Program-made: the position numbers and the translations under genes
Part shown: positions 37,129-49,628 of the stretch, piece by piece
How positions within the stretch are numbered: position 1 is the stretch's first letter
Layout: every line of letters begins with the position of its first letter
Notes under the pieces: generated by a model
The model's database searches: none
What the model was told of the DNA's origin: nothing
What the model saw: the letters and a program-made list of their open reading frames with translations, nothing else
Assembly: GCA_028564675.1 (NCBI GenBank)
Contig: JAOVVO010000084.1
Coordinates: forward strand, 62,001 to 126,000
Source: Onchocerca lupi
Taxonomy: Eukaryota > Nematoda > Chromadorea > Rhabditida > Onchocercidae
Reading direction: 5' to 3'
DNA: 64,000 nucleotides

Positions 37129-40100
37129 ATGATGATAATTAAGCCTGCTGTCTTATTTCTAGCATTTGTGGCTGCTGGAAGCACTCTACAAAATCCACTC
37201 ATTTCTTCACCTTTCGACAATTTTCGTGTCGAATGCGCCAAATCCTCAGGTACTTGAAGAGTCAGTAATCTCAAAGAACGATAAACTATTCAACACATAT
37301 TTACCAACTGTTAAGTATAACAGCTTCCATTGTAATGAAACAAATATAAAATCAGGTGCCGTAAGAATTAGCGTTCGAATGGTGGGTTCGCAAGGTTTCA
37401 TACGTCAGGATATCGTTTTTGCAATTACTTGTGAGCGAGTGGACGAGGTTTGTTTAAATACTGCAAAATTATTGTGGCTATTAAATTTTTTCTTCCTTTT
37501 TTAAGGTCTTTTACCCGTAATTCGAAGATCAGAATTATGAATTGATATGTCAGACAGCTAGAATTTTAATTGATTAAATTAATTATAGCTATATCCATGG
37601 TATAGTATTCCCACAGGGATTGTAGAAATAGAACGAGAAGATTGCTACTATAGTCACTTGTTTGATCCAGTTGTGGATACAGAATCATCGTATACATGTC
37701 GCCCGCGGGAATACATATCTGGTATTACTCGTCTATCGGATACAAGGTAAAGTCAATGCTGTCAAAAGAAGGTAACAGCCCATTTCCAGATGAAATAATA
37801 CTTTTGATATATTATCATTTCATAGTATAGGGTACAGGTGTTGTGTTGTCGTTTACGAACTCGAGATGAAGTGAACTGTAGAGAGACAGCATTCACTAAA
37901 CCAATTGGATCTGATCTGCGAACGGAAATTTATCATCGCAACCAGCTTATCAATGCGATTGCTGTCGAAGGACACAATTACAGAGTGCGATTCTGCGACT
38001 TTACTCCCAGAGCTATCGGTCCGTTTCTTCTTTCTTTTTTTCTTTTTTTTAAATCTTGCAAAATCATTAGCTTTAATGCTATATCTGAAATTTTTTCAAG
38101 ACTTAGACTTTGCAATGAAAGTTTGGCTTTCTTTCTTACTCTAGTTTATACATGTTTATATTTAAGATCTAATCTATGGCGATTTACCTATGACCACTAT
38201 TATTACCGCTGAAATTCCCAAAAATCGGGAAGAATATCTTGCTTCAGAAACAGAAAGTAGTATAGTGAATATAGCAACGGCTAGAATGAGAGCAAACACA
38301 AAGAAAGGTTTGTTTGGTAATTCGTTTATGAAAACCAATAATTTCAAGAAATTTAGAGATTCTTTAGTAGGGCTAGAATATATGTAAAAATTGTTGAATC
38401 TGTTAGGGAAAACTTCTTTTCAATTAATCGCAAGGATAATATTTAGGACGTCTGACATCTCAAGTTACGACAGTACCATCAGCAACCAAGGACGTTGTTC
38501 AGATATTTCGACCAAGTTCCTTCCACAGCTTTGAAGGAGACCAAAATACGACGAATATCAACATCGTGTCATCAGATAAGAATGATCATTCTCAAAGTAA
38601 CAATTCACAACTTTTTATCTGGAATTCATAAATGATCAAGGAAAATCATAACAGAATTTGTGGATCAAGAATATTCAGCGTCGAAGTAGGATTTTCTTAA
38701 AATTAGCATATAAGTGATGCGATAGCTTATAAATGCAAAATCATCGCAAATACTGTGACCACTGTCTGCTCGTAGAATACAGGATCATTTCCAGAAATTT
38801 GCCGAAAAGGCAAAATAACTGATAAAGTAGCCATAGCAGAAGCAATATTTTCCTGATTCCTACTAAATTAAATTGAAGTTTAAACATGATGTCAGTGATC
38901 AAGATGAAAAGTTTCTATAAGTCCTACTTCTATTTCTACCTTTAGCTTTCTTTCTATAATTTTCCTATAATTAAATTCCAAAATTATTCAGGCTTTCTGT
39001 CAGACATCGAGTCATCACTACAGGTGCAACAAACATCTGGAAAGAAACTTCCAACTGTTACGGATACAGTTACTGAAGAAGAGGATCAAAATATTGATTG
39101 GTGAATTTTGGATTTAATTTTTTGATTTTCAATAATCCAATAAATTGTCTGAAGAAGAATTTTCAACTTGTAAGAACAGATAATACATTTTAAGATTCTA
39201 AATCTCATGCATACTGTTGAGATAGCAATAATTTTCCATTATTTTTCTGTACAATCAATAAAGATACCGCTGCTCAGGAAATTAAAATTTTTGTAGATCA
39301 AACAAGCTAAATTTGAAAAAAAAAAAACTAATATTTGTTTCATGTTTGAATATTTTATTAGGTGGGAAAATTTCAGGGTAACCGATGAAATAAGTAATCA
39401 GAACTCCGCAACATCTACCGTTTCTTCCATTTCAACAAGCGTTACGCAGGTTATTGTGTTTTATAATGGAATTTCGAAATTCTTTAGAGATAAGTTATAA
39501 AGGAAATTTTGGACAAAGTGGTACATACACAGATAGGACATAATGCTCTGGAGTAATCTTATCACATCAGCAATTGCAGGATCATTCTACTACACGCGGA
39601 AAAGTCGTTTCAAGTGGTCGTAATCGAATAAAAACAACATTATCTTACTTCTCTTCACCACAAACTACAACTTCTGCATCACTAATCCTTCTGAAACCTT
39701 TGAGCTCCAAGGCATTGTATACTGGAATTACATCAAGTAACAGAGTGAATTTTTCTTCCTCAACAAATTACTTTTTTCAAAAAAATTAATTTTGATTTTC
39801 GAATTATAATATCAGACCTTGATGATCATACTTTTCTAAAATCTCATCTTTTGATGGCAATCTTTACATTTTTCCATGCCTTCCAAAATTTAGCATTTGC
39901 AATATTTTCTTTCCATAAACATTTTGATTTAGATTTTAGAATTTTAAACTAAGTTCTAATCAAAAACTTTCAATATTCCCTTTTTAAAGAAAAACTTTAA
40001 ATCTATGCCAATAATTCTCCAATTTAAGCAGCCTACAACCAAAACTTATATAAGAAGACGGACGAAACAGCCTTTGAGTCCGATCATTTCCACCGCTTCG

Positions 40101-42592
40101 TTTAAAATTACACCCCAACCAACAATGACATCAACCGATCTCATAGAAAAAAGTCCTTCTAAATCCAATGATCAATTGCAACGTGATTCTTCTAATGTGA
40201 TACAGATCGATGAAGAAACCAAATTTTCTCCATTCGAGAACCGGGACAATAATCCTACTCGTGATAGTGAGGTTAAATAATTTTAATAACAGTTTTATAC
40301 AGTTCAAAAGAGTTTAAAAAATTAGCTGAATTTGCAAATGAAAGATCTCGATTTGTTTCTGGTGAGATATAACTGTAAATTATTCAGGCTTTTGGATCGG
40401 AATATTTGTTCCTTACCTCAATTAATCCTTTCAATACAACTTCATCGATGCAAAATGGTTCTTCATACAAAATTGCGAACCAAATCCGTCGTACTCCAAT
40501 TAAATCATGTTAGTTTTTAATATATTAACTTTTTATTTACGGTTTGCATTTCTTTAGGTTTAGCATGCAAAATAATTTAGAAAAGCTATGACAAAGAACT
40601 TATTAAAAATTTTCTGAAAAAAAAAATAATCTGTATATATTTCACTTTGTAAACTATTAAGCTCGAAAAGAAATTGGAGCCGCATATAGTGAATTCAAAG
40701 ATTTTCCAAACAAACAAACAAACATGGTGGATCACGAATTTAACTTCCCATCATTCAGTGATGAAAATATCGGTTTGCTCATTGTTCATTCCATATATTT
40801 ACTTGATTTAAATTTGCTGCATATATATATATAAAATTTATATATGCATATATGCAGAACTATATTAAATTTTTTGGTGGCGATTTCACATATTACAAAT
40901 TACATGTCGTGCTGATATCTTGATAAAATACATTCTGATTCTGTAGAAAATTCGCAAGTTAAGTGGGATATAGATGTCGTCTATCACCTGATAAAATGAT
41001 AAAAATGACATTACAGATGATGTTAGCGCGGATTATTCTGACTATGTCTTCCCGATGAAGAAATCTGCTGATGGTAGTCGTACATATGTACCAGAAAATC
41101 ATGAACCACTGAGCGCTCCATCTGGTATGAAACGAGCCTTCGAGCCATTGTAATTTAAACAATTTTTTGCAGTAAAGTGTGAAAGTTTTCTGAGCTAATA
41201 TTTGTTAGAACTACAATCTCATTTTATTGTTGGAATATTACTTTAGCAGCAAATGTATACGATGAAAGTAAGGAGAACGATATTGCTGGAAATGCAAAGA
41301 GAAAGAAGAAAGCTCAACAACACGGCCAAGAAAGCGATCAAAAATACAAGGAGAGTAAGAAATAGTTTGAAGATTACCTAAAAATAATAATAATTTTGAG
41401 TGCGGAATTGAGTATCCGATTTTCTTTTTTTGTTTTGCCTTCCGTAATTTTTTGGATCATGCAGCATTAAAATGATGGAAAATGCTAGTCGATGAAGAGT
41501 TGTAGCCTTTTTTTTTTGTTAAATGAGGAGAGAGGAATTTTATTGATGAGCATTTCATCAAAAAAAAAAAACGAAAAAATATCTGTTCGATCGATTCCAT
41601 TGATAGTAGCCGTGTATTTAGGTTGACAGTTTACACGTTCTGTTATTTTTCGATAATGTCAACACCAATCATTGTTTTTCAAATACTGCTTAAATATAGA
41701 TATTTTCTTGGCCGTAACTGGACTAAACTTTTCAAAAAAGAGAACTTGAGTGACGCGCACTAAAATTTGGTAGAATTTGACTCATAATATGATCTGATTT
41801 CAAATAGATGAAGCTACGCCACATATTGAGAATAAGTAACCACTGCATAGACAGCAAAGATTAATTTCTGATTTAAACTTGGTTAAAATTTGTTCCTTGT
41901 CACGAACGATACCTTTCGCTTGGTAATAATATTAGGTAAATAATGGAGCAAATATTTTAACGAGAAGATTTGTTTATTCGTGAAATCAGCAGTCATTTCG
42001 TCGATATGAAATCATCAATGCAACCTTAATGCTTCTCCTTTCCACATCATTTTGATTGCTTAGAAATGCTTTATTGGACATTCAGCATTAGTCTTGAAGT
42101 TCTCTTCTAGAATTTAATTTATAAATTTCAGAAATCAGCAAGGAATTGTCGCCAATGAATGATGGTGAGATTAATTTAGTCCCAACGGATGTGTATATTC
42201 CACCTTCGGTGAATTCACTCGCGATTTTATCAAGTGAACAAGATGATTTAAAATCTTCTACCATGGTCAAATATTCTGTCATTTTAATTTCCAATTAAAA
42301 AATCCAGTTCTCTTTTAAATTTGGATCGGATTCATGCGAATGTAAAACTGGAAAGCTTTTGATTTATCGAAGATATTTCTTTCATTTCGGACGTTGCACT
42401 GTTTTTAAATAATAACTACAGTCAGATAGCTATTGAATCCTCAACTTTCGTTTATTCCAGAACTCTAGTGAGACTAATCTGGAGAAGAATGCAGAAAACA
42501 TTTACGACCCAATGAAATTCTACCGTGTACCATTGCCGAAACGACCATCCACGACAGAAAAAGGCAGATTTAAGATTCAAGTTTTTTTTTGA
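37129..42592 (+). CDS. Secreted nematode protein, dermatopontin-like head
   Basis: Sixteen exons fit in phase: 37129-37167, 37250-37447, 37589-37746, 37831-38018, 38167-38307, 38447-38596, 38992-39100, 39362-39449, 39580-39744, 40029-40271, 40388-40508, 40662-40772, 41017-41124, 41247-41354, 42132-42265 and 42461-42592, about 730 residues. The start follows an acceptor-like tttgcag. The N-terminus (MMIIKPAVLFLAF) is a signal peptide. Residues about 30-195 have paired cysteines in a pattern recalling dermatopontin (CRPREYISGI...VQVLCCR...NCRETAF...YRVRFCDF). The rest is hydrophilic, Ser/Thr/Asn/Lys-rich and low in Cys, with basic patches (RRRTKQP, KRKKK). It is probably an extracellular-matrix or surface protein; the family assignment is inference. 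Odd points: exon 1 needs an 82-bp intron to keep frame, and the stop depends on a run of nine T. Confidence 0.75.
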
Positions 42593-42670
42593 TGATTATG
42601 AAGAGGAAGAGAATATATGTAATGCATAAGCTAAATTAATGAACATTTCATTAAAAAGAACATAATTCCG

Positions 42671-42913
42671 ATGGCACAATTCCATCTGTTCAAAATCTTC
42701 AGAATAATCACAACTTTGTATTTTGCAGTACTAACATTCTGCACAAAGGATATAGCAATTCGTGATCGCCACAATTTAGTGATTGCTTGTGGTAGTGAAA
42801 CGGAAATTTGGCAACCATTTCGATGTCCGGAAGGAAGTGAATGTTTCTATTCAACAGATTCTAGTTATCGTATATGTTGCGCTGTGGCGGAAGCTGTTCG
42901 CCATGCTCAATGA
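42671..42913 (+). CDS. Small secreted cysteine-rich protein
   Basis: A single-exon frame of 80 residues. The first 25 or so residues are hydrophobic (FRIITTLYFAVLTFC), a likely signal peptide or anchor. The rest has a compact cysteine cluster: CGSETEIWQPFRC, PEGSEC, then YRICC near the end. No family is recognised; the spacing suggests a small disulphide-bonded domain. It starts only 78 bp after the stop of the upstream secreted-protein gene on the same strand. An AG at about 42659, shortly before the ATG, could serve as a trans-splice acceptor, so the two may form an operon or belong to one transcript. Alternatively it is an extra terminal exon of the upstream gene. Confidence 0.6.
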   Translation: MAQFHLFKIFRIITTLYFAVLTFCTKDIAIRDRHNLVIACGSETEIWQPFRCPEGSECFYSTDSSYRICCAVAEAVRHAQ

Positions 42914-44816
42914 TCAAAAAAGCCTCATCTAATTTATCAAGTTCATTAAATTTACTTTTGTTGATGTAATATTGCAATACTATTATTTGATTCATTCATT
43001 TAATTTAATCATTCTTTCCAAAAAAGTGACTAATTTCCAGTTTGGCCTTTCAAACAGTTTCAGACAGCTATTGGCAGCCAAAAATATTAGCTATTCGATC
43101 TTCAAAATCTTTCTTTCAAACTTTAAAATCTTTTTTTTTCGGTATTATATGCTACCTAATCTCATCTTCCATTTTATTCCCTCTTTTCACTTTTTCATTT
43201 TCTATATTTTTTAATTTGGTGCTTTTCATATTAATATATTTAATGAATCCGGCTTCGAAGTACTAGTTATTAATGATGTTTCATATGCAACTGCTAACGA
43301 TTTTTATTTTTGTTTTTAAATTGATTTTGCTGGACGTACTTCAAAGAGCGTCATCTTCATTCTTAATTTATGTTTATAAAACATTGCTAACACCTCTTAA
43401 GTCGCATCTTTTATTACCAGAAAATTTTTTGCCATTTCTTCGAAACAGCCTTTGTTTTGCAAAGTAACGAAATTTCAAATTTTCAAATATTGTCACAAGA
43501 AGTTAAAGTGATGTAAAAAATCGATAAACTAATCATATCCATTAAGTTTGTTATGTTCCCTCAAATTTTCATTATTTTAAAATTATATCGTTTTCATCTT
43601 TTGTGCTCCCTTAAAAAATTATCACAAGAGTTTTGTAATCTTTTTTTTTTTTTTTTTTTTTTTTTTTGAAAGAGAATCCGTGATTTCTGTGATTCTGTGA
43701 TTTAATGAAATTTAAAACCTTTTTAAGAATCCGCGATCTTTTGTTTTTAGCAAATTTTTTCTTATCAACCCAAATGTAGCTGAATCATTTCTCTCACAAA
43801 ACAAGCGCTGCATTAGCAATTTTTTTTTTCTAATTCTAATATGATCCAGAAATTATTCTGGATAAAAGCGTTGTATTTGTTACTAAGCCAAATAAAAACG
43901 ATCGTTTTAAATTTTATTAAATCACAGTAAAAGAAAAGATTCCACGACATATAATACTAATTTTGTGTTAGCATAACGGAATGAAGATATTTGTAATAAT
44001 ATTTTAGAAAGAGTAAATTCAATTCATTTCATTGAAAACGTTTATACCATCGCGGAGAAGGAAATGATAGAGAAATCAAATCTGCTAAATTTTGATAAAA
44101 TGAATAAGATGGAATTTTTGGTTTATTGGAACTAACATGTTGCATTTCTCCCCTTGGTAATAATTTTCATCAATTCATGATGATTCCAAAAAAGACGGAC
44201 GAATGATTCTGAGCATATTATTATTAGATATGAATTTTTAAGCTTTCGAAATGAACAACAAGATTTTTAGCGATACCATCTTACATCGAATGTAGATTCA
44301 ACTATCTGCAAATTGGTGGAAATATCTTCACTGTCTACTGCGGTGAAAGATATGATATTTGCTCAACAAAAAATTACAGCATTCAATACCAATACTAGAT
44401 CTAGTTTCAGTAGTTATACACTATTTCACATCCAACCCTATACTACATTATCTTTTCCTGACAAAAATCATCAAGCCATTTTAAACTTAATCATTGGATG
44501 AAATTGTCTGCTAATTATTGCTATTTGTGACAAAACATAGAAATGTGAACCTAATCCTCGGATTGATGAAAATTTTCGTTCAATAATGACGAAATTTCTC
44601 GAGGAATCTACAGCTTCTTAAAATTAATGCTGCAGACCAGAGTGTTTCCAAGGTAACGCGACGTTTGTTCTCACGGATCTTTTTTTTTTTTTTCATTTTA
44701 TAGAAATCATTAGTATGCCTTACTTTTGCAACTTATCAATACTGTTTATTATTTAATTGAATTTATTTTAACTTTACAAGTTAAAGTAGTGTTTTGATTT
44801 CTCATACAAGGAATAA
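42914..44816. other. Intergenic region before ift-20
   Basis: T-rich on the plus strand, with a 27-T run at 43641-43667 and several shorter ones. The open frames present are low-complexity Phe/Leu-rich readings of T-rich DNA. No X-box-like motif was recognised by eye. Confidence 0.5.
43641..43667. repeat. 27-base T run
   Basis: Uninterrupted T homopolymer in the intergenic region before ift-20. Confidence 0.9.
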
Positions 44817-45933
44817 ATGGCGGATGAAGCATTGATGAAAGCTGGTTTATATGTCGATGCTTATAACAAAATACGCCTTCTACAACCAGGTAATTCACAA
44901 ACCAAACATTAGTGGTTACGCTTTTCATTGACAATATCTTCAGCATTGATGAATAATCATCATTCTATTTCATCATATCATTTGTTTTGATGAAGACAAA
45001 AATTGGATGTAACCCGAAATTTGCAAGATTTTGAGCACAGTAAGAATTCTAAATTTGAATTTTTTGAGAAACCAAATTTTCAATCTTATTGAAGTGATAT
45101 CTCTGGTGATTCTGTATGCTATTACCATCATATAAACATCCGATAAAAGCTAGATTATGGATTCACAGGAATAAGTTGTTTTTAGATGTTGCGGATGCTT
45201 CTAATGAACTTGTTGAAGGAGCGAAAGAAATGGTAAATAAATTGAACACTTTCAATGATACGACAGCAGCAATCATTAAAGCATTTGATGGAGTAAGATT
45301 TTGATAACTTTATCACGATGATGATATATTGCAAAAGTAATGAAATATGTTTTGTTCACTTTTAGTTAGCGATAACCGTAGAAGGTGAAAAAATCCGTGC
45401 GATGTCATCTAGAAATGCTCTGAAGAGCGTAGACAAACAACATGTTGCCGATGAGCAACAGTTACAGGTTTGTCAGTAATAATTTCTTGATTTTGAAATT
45501 TATTTAAATTGAGAATCACGTGTGTTAGACTTTGCATAATCTTTGCAAATATCTTTTAAAAATCATGAACATATTTGCCTGTCTACATTCTTCAACTTTA
45601 AACTTGAAGATCGGATTGCTTTTATAATTTTAACAGATAATATCTTTCTAAATTTTCCATCCAGCTTAATTTCAGTCCTATTTTATTTGAGAATTGAAGC
45701 ATGCGTTTTTTAGTATTTTATTTAAAATAGTAGTTCTTAATCTTACACGCTTCGGTTTTCGAATTAATCATTTCAAAGGACGGGGGCGGAAGAAGTATTA
45801 AACAAAAAACTTTTTGCAGATTCTGATCCGAGAACGTGAAGTAGAGCTGGAAAGGCTACACGTTGAGTTAGAAAGTACGCAACGGCAAGAACATGCCCTG
45901 AAAGAATATTTGCAAAAATTTTTATCACCATAA
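44817..45933 (+). CDS. ift-20: Intraflagellar transport protein 20
   Basis: Four exons (44817-44889, 45186-45292, 45366-45467, 45820-45933) give 131 residues in phase, against 132 for human IFT20. Exon 1 reads MADEALMKAGLYVDAYNKIR, like the human start with AGLHFDELNKLR. Later segments match in order: NELVEGAKEMVNKLNTFN, EGEKIRAMSSRNALKSV (human AIGARNLLKSI) and a C-terminal coiled coil (REREVELERLHVELEST). IFT20 is a small IFT-B subunit that links Golgi-derived vesicles to cilia; in nematodes it would serve ciliated sensory neurons. The gene converges with the LITAF gene to its right. Nothing is missing. Confidence 0.95.
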
Positions 45934-48342
45934 ATTTCTCATTTGCACGAAGTGATGCTTGATTTCTAATTGTATAAAATGCATTTTATTGATCTTCCCA
46001 AGGTTTAAGTTGGTTGAAAGAAGCAATTTTCTCTTTTCCCAAATACTTTTGCAAAATTCACCCCAACTGCTTTTTCGTAAAGTTAACAAATTATTTCTGC
46101 CTTTGGTATAACACGAAAACAAAAGATGGCATGCAAAATTCCATCTGCAAAATGCTATCTTGCACATTTTCATCGCCAAATTTTTGATTTATGGCAGCTT
46201 TGGTACTGTTAAGTGATTTTTCATTTTGCAAGAAAATTCAGGAAGAAAAGTGACAGAACTATTCCCTTGATTCAAAAGTTCCCAAAGCGAATTCGTAAAT
46301 CGAAATATGATATGAGGAATATATTTGAATTAACAATCTCATTGCTGTTTTTACTTGAATATATCTGCTATAAATTTGTAAATAAATAAGCAGTTTCCTT
46401 TTTTGAAACTATTTTTATCTTGACTTGGAACTTTCTCCCCGAAAAAAAATAAAAGAAAAAAGTAAGTTTGTTGAAGTCAAGTAAACTTACCACGGTCTAT
46501 AATTTAGATAATACTATTAATTCTCAGATATAGTTCATTTCTATTTTAATCAATCGACTTCAAGATTCACGCCAAATGAACTGACTTGGTTTTAAGTTTC
46601 TTGACAAACATAATTTTTTCGATACTTCACATGAAAAATATTTACTCAGATGACTACGCTTCATTCGTGTAGAAAGTGTTTTAATGAATTTCTCAAAATA
46701 ATAAAAAGAGTGAAATTGAAATGAGAAACAATTGTTTTCAGCTCAACATACTGAAATGCAAAGCAACTTAAACAACTTTAAGATATGGTAATCAATCACT
46801 GATGAAGAGCTATTAAAAATTTGAAGTAGGAAAAACAGAGCGTTAAATCAATCTATCATAGTTAAAACAAATAAGAGACAAATGAGAAACAATTAAAGCG
46901 TTTCAAATGCGTTGCACAGAGCCTGAATACAACAACAAGGATGAGGTGAGCAAATACAATCCGTCGTCCTGCAAACTGGTAATTCAAAATATCCAATGGA
47001 GGATATTTTCCGGTAACGAAGAATCATTTCTACAACATAGTACATGAACTTTACTTGAATTTCAAAGTTAGAATTATTTCATTTTTGATGATCGCGAAGG
47101 CATGTAATATCAATAATCCTTGATCACAGAAAAATTGAAGGGACTGGAAATACCTACAATCGAATATTTGTGAGCTGTATCGATTCTAGTAAAAAGAAAC
47201 ATTATATCTAGCACCAAATCGATAATGGTGATGAGTCAATTCGTGGCACTTAACTGTATTCAGCCGATCTATTTATAAAAAATAAACTCTTTGAGTTTGA
47301 GAAAAGATCCGAATCAGCAACAAAATAAACAGCGAGTAACTTAAATTGTATGGCTGTTGGTATCTAGCGCTTATTTTAAAGACTCAGTGAAATCAAACTT
47401 CAAATCAGTCATTTTGTTTGAATGCATCTGGCAATCGGTTGTAAATGTACACCCAGCTTACGTGCGATAGTGGAACATGTCAGTTATGTCAATTAGGGGC
47501 ATCAACGTGTCTCTTCAAGATGATGGTTGACACTTGTCTCTGGATTCTCAAAGTTAGTTTTACCAGAAACTGCTGGATTAACTTGATAAATTTTACACGA
47601 AAATAATCTGAGACGTATTTGATATGTTTAATATATACAGCAATGAATAAAAATCTTCGCCAAAAATAAGTTTAAAAACAAATCTATTATTTTAAGTTAT
47701 CAGATTATCTAGATAATCAAACAACGCAATCAGCAATTATTGACCTTATTAGCTTTAGATAACACACTCAAAAGTTCGCACAACTACTCAATCTTTTTTG
47801 GCTCAGCATCTCGACGCCGGAACACAGTTATCATTAGCGACACCACCATTATTCATTATGGAGAAATTAACCGTATTAACAATCAAAAAAAAATCGAAAG
47901 GAAACGTAATTCATACAACTATACAATCAACATCCTTTTCATGTTAAAATCTTAATAACTCCAGATCAATTACATTAGTAGCAACCAATATTGCTGTTAT
48001 TGCTGTTGTTAAAGATGTAACTACAACTATATCTTCGATGCTGGTTTTTGATACAAATGCAGTGTTTTCCCATTTCCGTATGCTTGGTTGGGATGGTAAA
48101 GTAACGTCTTGAGTTATAAAACTCAAGATGTTATATCAGGATTCCATTCAAAAAATGTTGTTTAGAAGAAAATATATAACAGAAGATATTATTATTAGCT
48201 ATAACGGCTATAATGAAAAGGAAAAAAAAAAAAACAAATAATCTGGATATTGCTTCAATATAAAGAAAGCAAATATTCGTTTCACAAAGTTTCTGCTCCA
48301 TGACCACCTGTACGATTCGATTCGGAAGCTATTCTTGTTTTC
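45934..48342. other. Convergent intergenic region, ift-20 to LITAF
   Basis: Holds the 3' UTRs of both genes. Two small open frames look less random than their surroundings: plus 46907-47047 (46 residues, RCTEPEYNNKDEVSKYNPSS) and minus 48126-47944 (about 60 residues, LPSQPSIRKWENTAFVSKT followed by a hydrophobic stretch). Neither has a recognised family and I do not call them genes. Confidence 0.4.
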
Positions 48343-49628
48343 TCAGATTTTTTTGTAGGATCCCAACAATACCTTGCAGTTTGGGCAAGTGTGATCCACA
48401 TCCTACAATTAAAAGCTTTCTATAAATAGACTGATCTGAAAAATCCAAGAATTTGACTTGATAAAAATTAAATTTTGAACAGAAACTTTTTCCATATATG
48501 TAAAATATATGAAAAAAAGTTCCTGTCCAAAATTTAATTTGATAAGACGCAAAGGAATAAATATAAGAAAAATGAATTACCAAACAATCGTTAATGCAGA
48601 AAGGAATCAAACAGCAACCAAGCCAGCAACTGTAAAATAAAAACTATAGTAATACTATTTCCTAAGGACTGAAATTTCTTCCGCAAAATAGCGAATATGA
48701 GTATGATGAGTCCTGAGATCGAAAAAAAAACTCTCATTACATGTTACTCATAATATAGTAAAAGCAGTATCATTCCGATAAGCTCTTTAAAATTTTTTAT
48801 AAAACCAGAAATTCATATTTTTGATTTGAAATGAGAACAAGCTACACGATAGAATGGAAGATATTTCACTTCTTGTCAGAGCTAGCGAATTGTTCCACTA
48901 CTCAAGCCAAATTCGGCTCATGTGATAATTTTAAGAACAAAAAGCATAAAAACTACAAACCCGAAAAGTAGAAGAATTCCACAAATTATGAATGCTAATA
49001 AACCGGCATGTGTACGTGTTTCCGTAACAATAGCCTTATTACAACTAGGACAAGTCATTGTACAGGAATGTGATCCAAAAATAGGCACACCAACAATAAC
49101 TGGTATTGTCTGTGGTTCTGGATACATTACAGAAGGATTTGCTAAAAAGTTGATAATTTACTACAAAGAGTGCTAGAAATATGGTTTACCGTCAATACTA
49201 ATTTGCATCGCACTCTTTCCATTTATCTCATTTCGAAAGAATGGGAGGAAACATGAAAAGAAGCAAATAGAAGAGACCAGTTCGATATGACAGAACCAAT
49301 CTGAGGAGACTAATTCAGATAAAACCAATTTTTATGTTTTTCATACATGCAAAATATGCGAAATCCGTACAAGCTTAATTATTAATCCATATCTTTGAGA
49401 ATTATCACGAATAAGAAATCAAATCTTTCAATGAATTCGCATCAAAATAGCTAGTATAAACTAACGTAATGTAGGATTGACAGTTTGTGGCATATATGCA
49501 GGATTAGTAGATGGTTGTGGTGATGGCGGAAAAGGCCCAAATTTTCCTGTTGATTGTGATATCCCACCGGCATTTGTGCTTGAGCCGACTGCTGCTTCTG
49601 TAATATTATGATCATCTCTGACTGACAT
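48343..49628 (-). CDS. LITAF: LITAF-domain protein
   Basis: Four exons (49628-49466, 49141-48961, 48629-48581, 48402-48343) give 150 residues. The N-terminal half is Pro/Gln/Ser-rich, as in other LITAF proteins, where PPxY-like motifs bind trafficking factors. The LITAF domain is complete: CPSC (85-88), a membrane-dipping hydrophobic stretch about 102-124 ending GCCLIPFC, and the second zinc half-site HTCPNC (135-140) followed by KVLLGSYKKI. The two CxxC pairs bind zinc and the amphipathic stretch anchors the protein on the cytosolic face of late endosomes and lysosomes. In C. elegans the family is expanded. The first ATG was chosen. Intron 3 contains a long hairpin. Confidence 0.95.
48465..48540 (-). 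ncRNA. Intronic hairpin, miRNA-like or MITE-like
   Basis: The 35-nt arm at 48465-48499 is almost the exact reverse complement of the arm at 48505-48540, with a 5-nt loop between. Only two base differences and a one-base bulge near the loop break the stem. On the minus strand, the strand of the host LITAF transcript, both differences become G-U pairs; on the plus strand they would be A-C mismatches. That favours a folded RNA from the host pre-mRNA. It is the size of a small pre-miRNA but very AU-rich, and could instead be a palindromic transposon remnant. Confidence 0.45.

Noticed and set aside
45925..46179. 84-codon minus-strand frame after ift-20
   Set aside because: No motif, and it overlaps the end of ift-20; likely chance in 3' UTR sequence.
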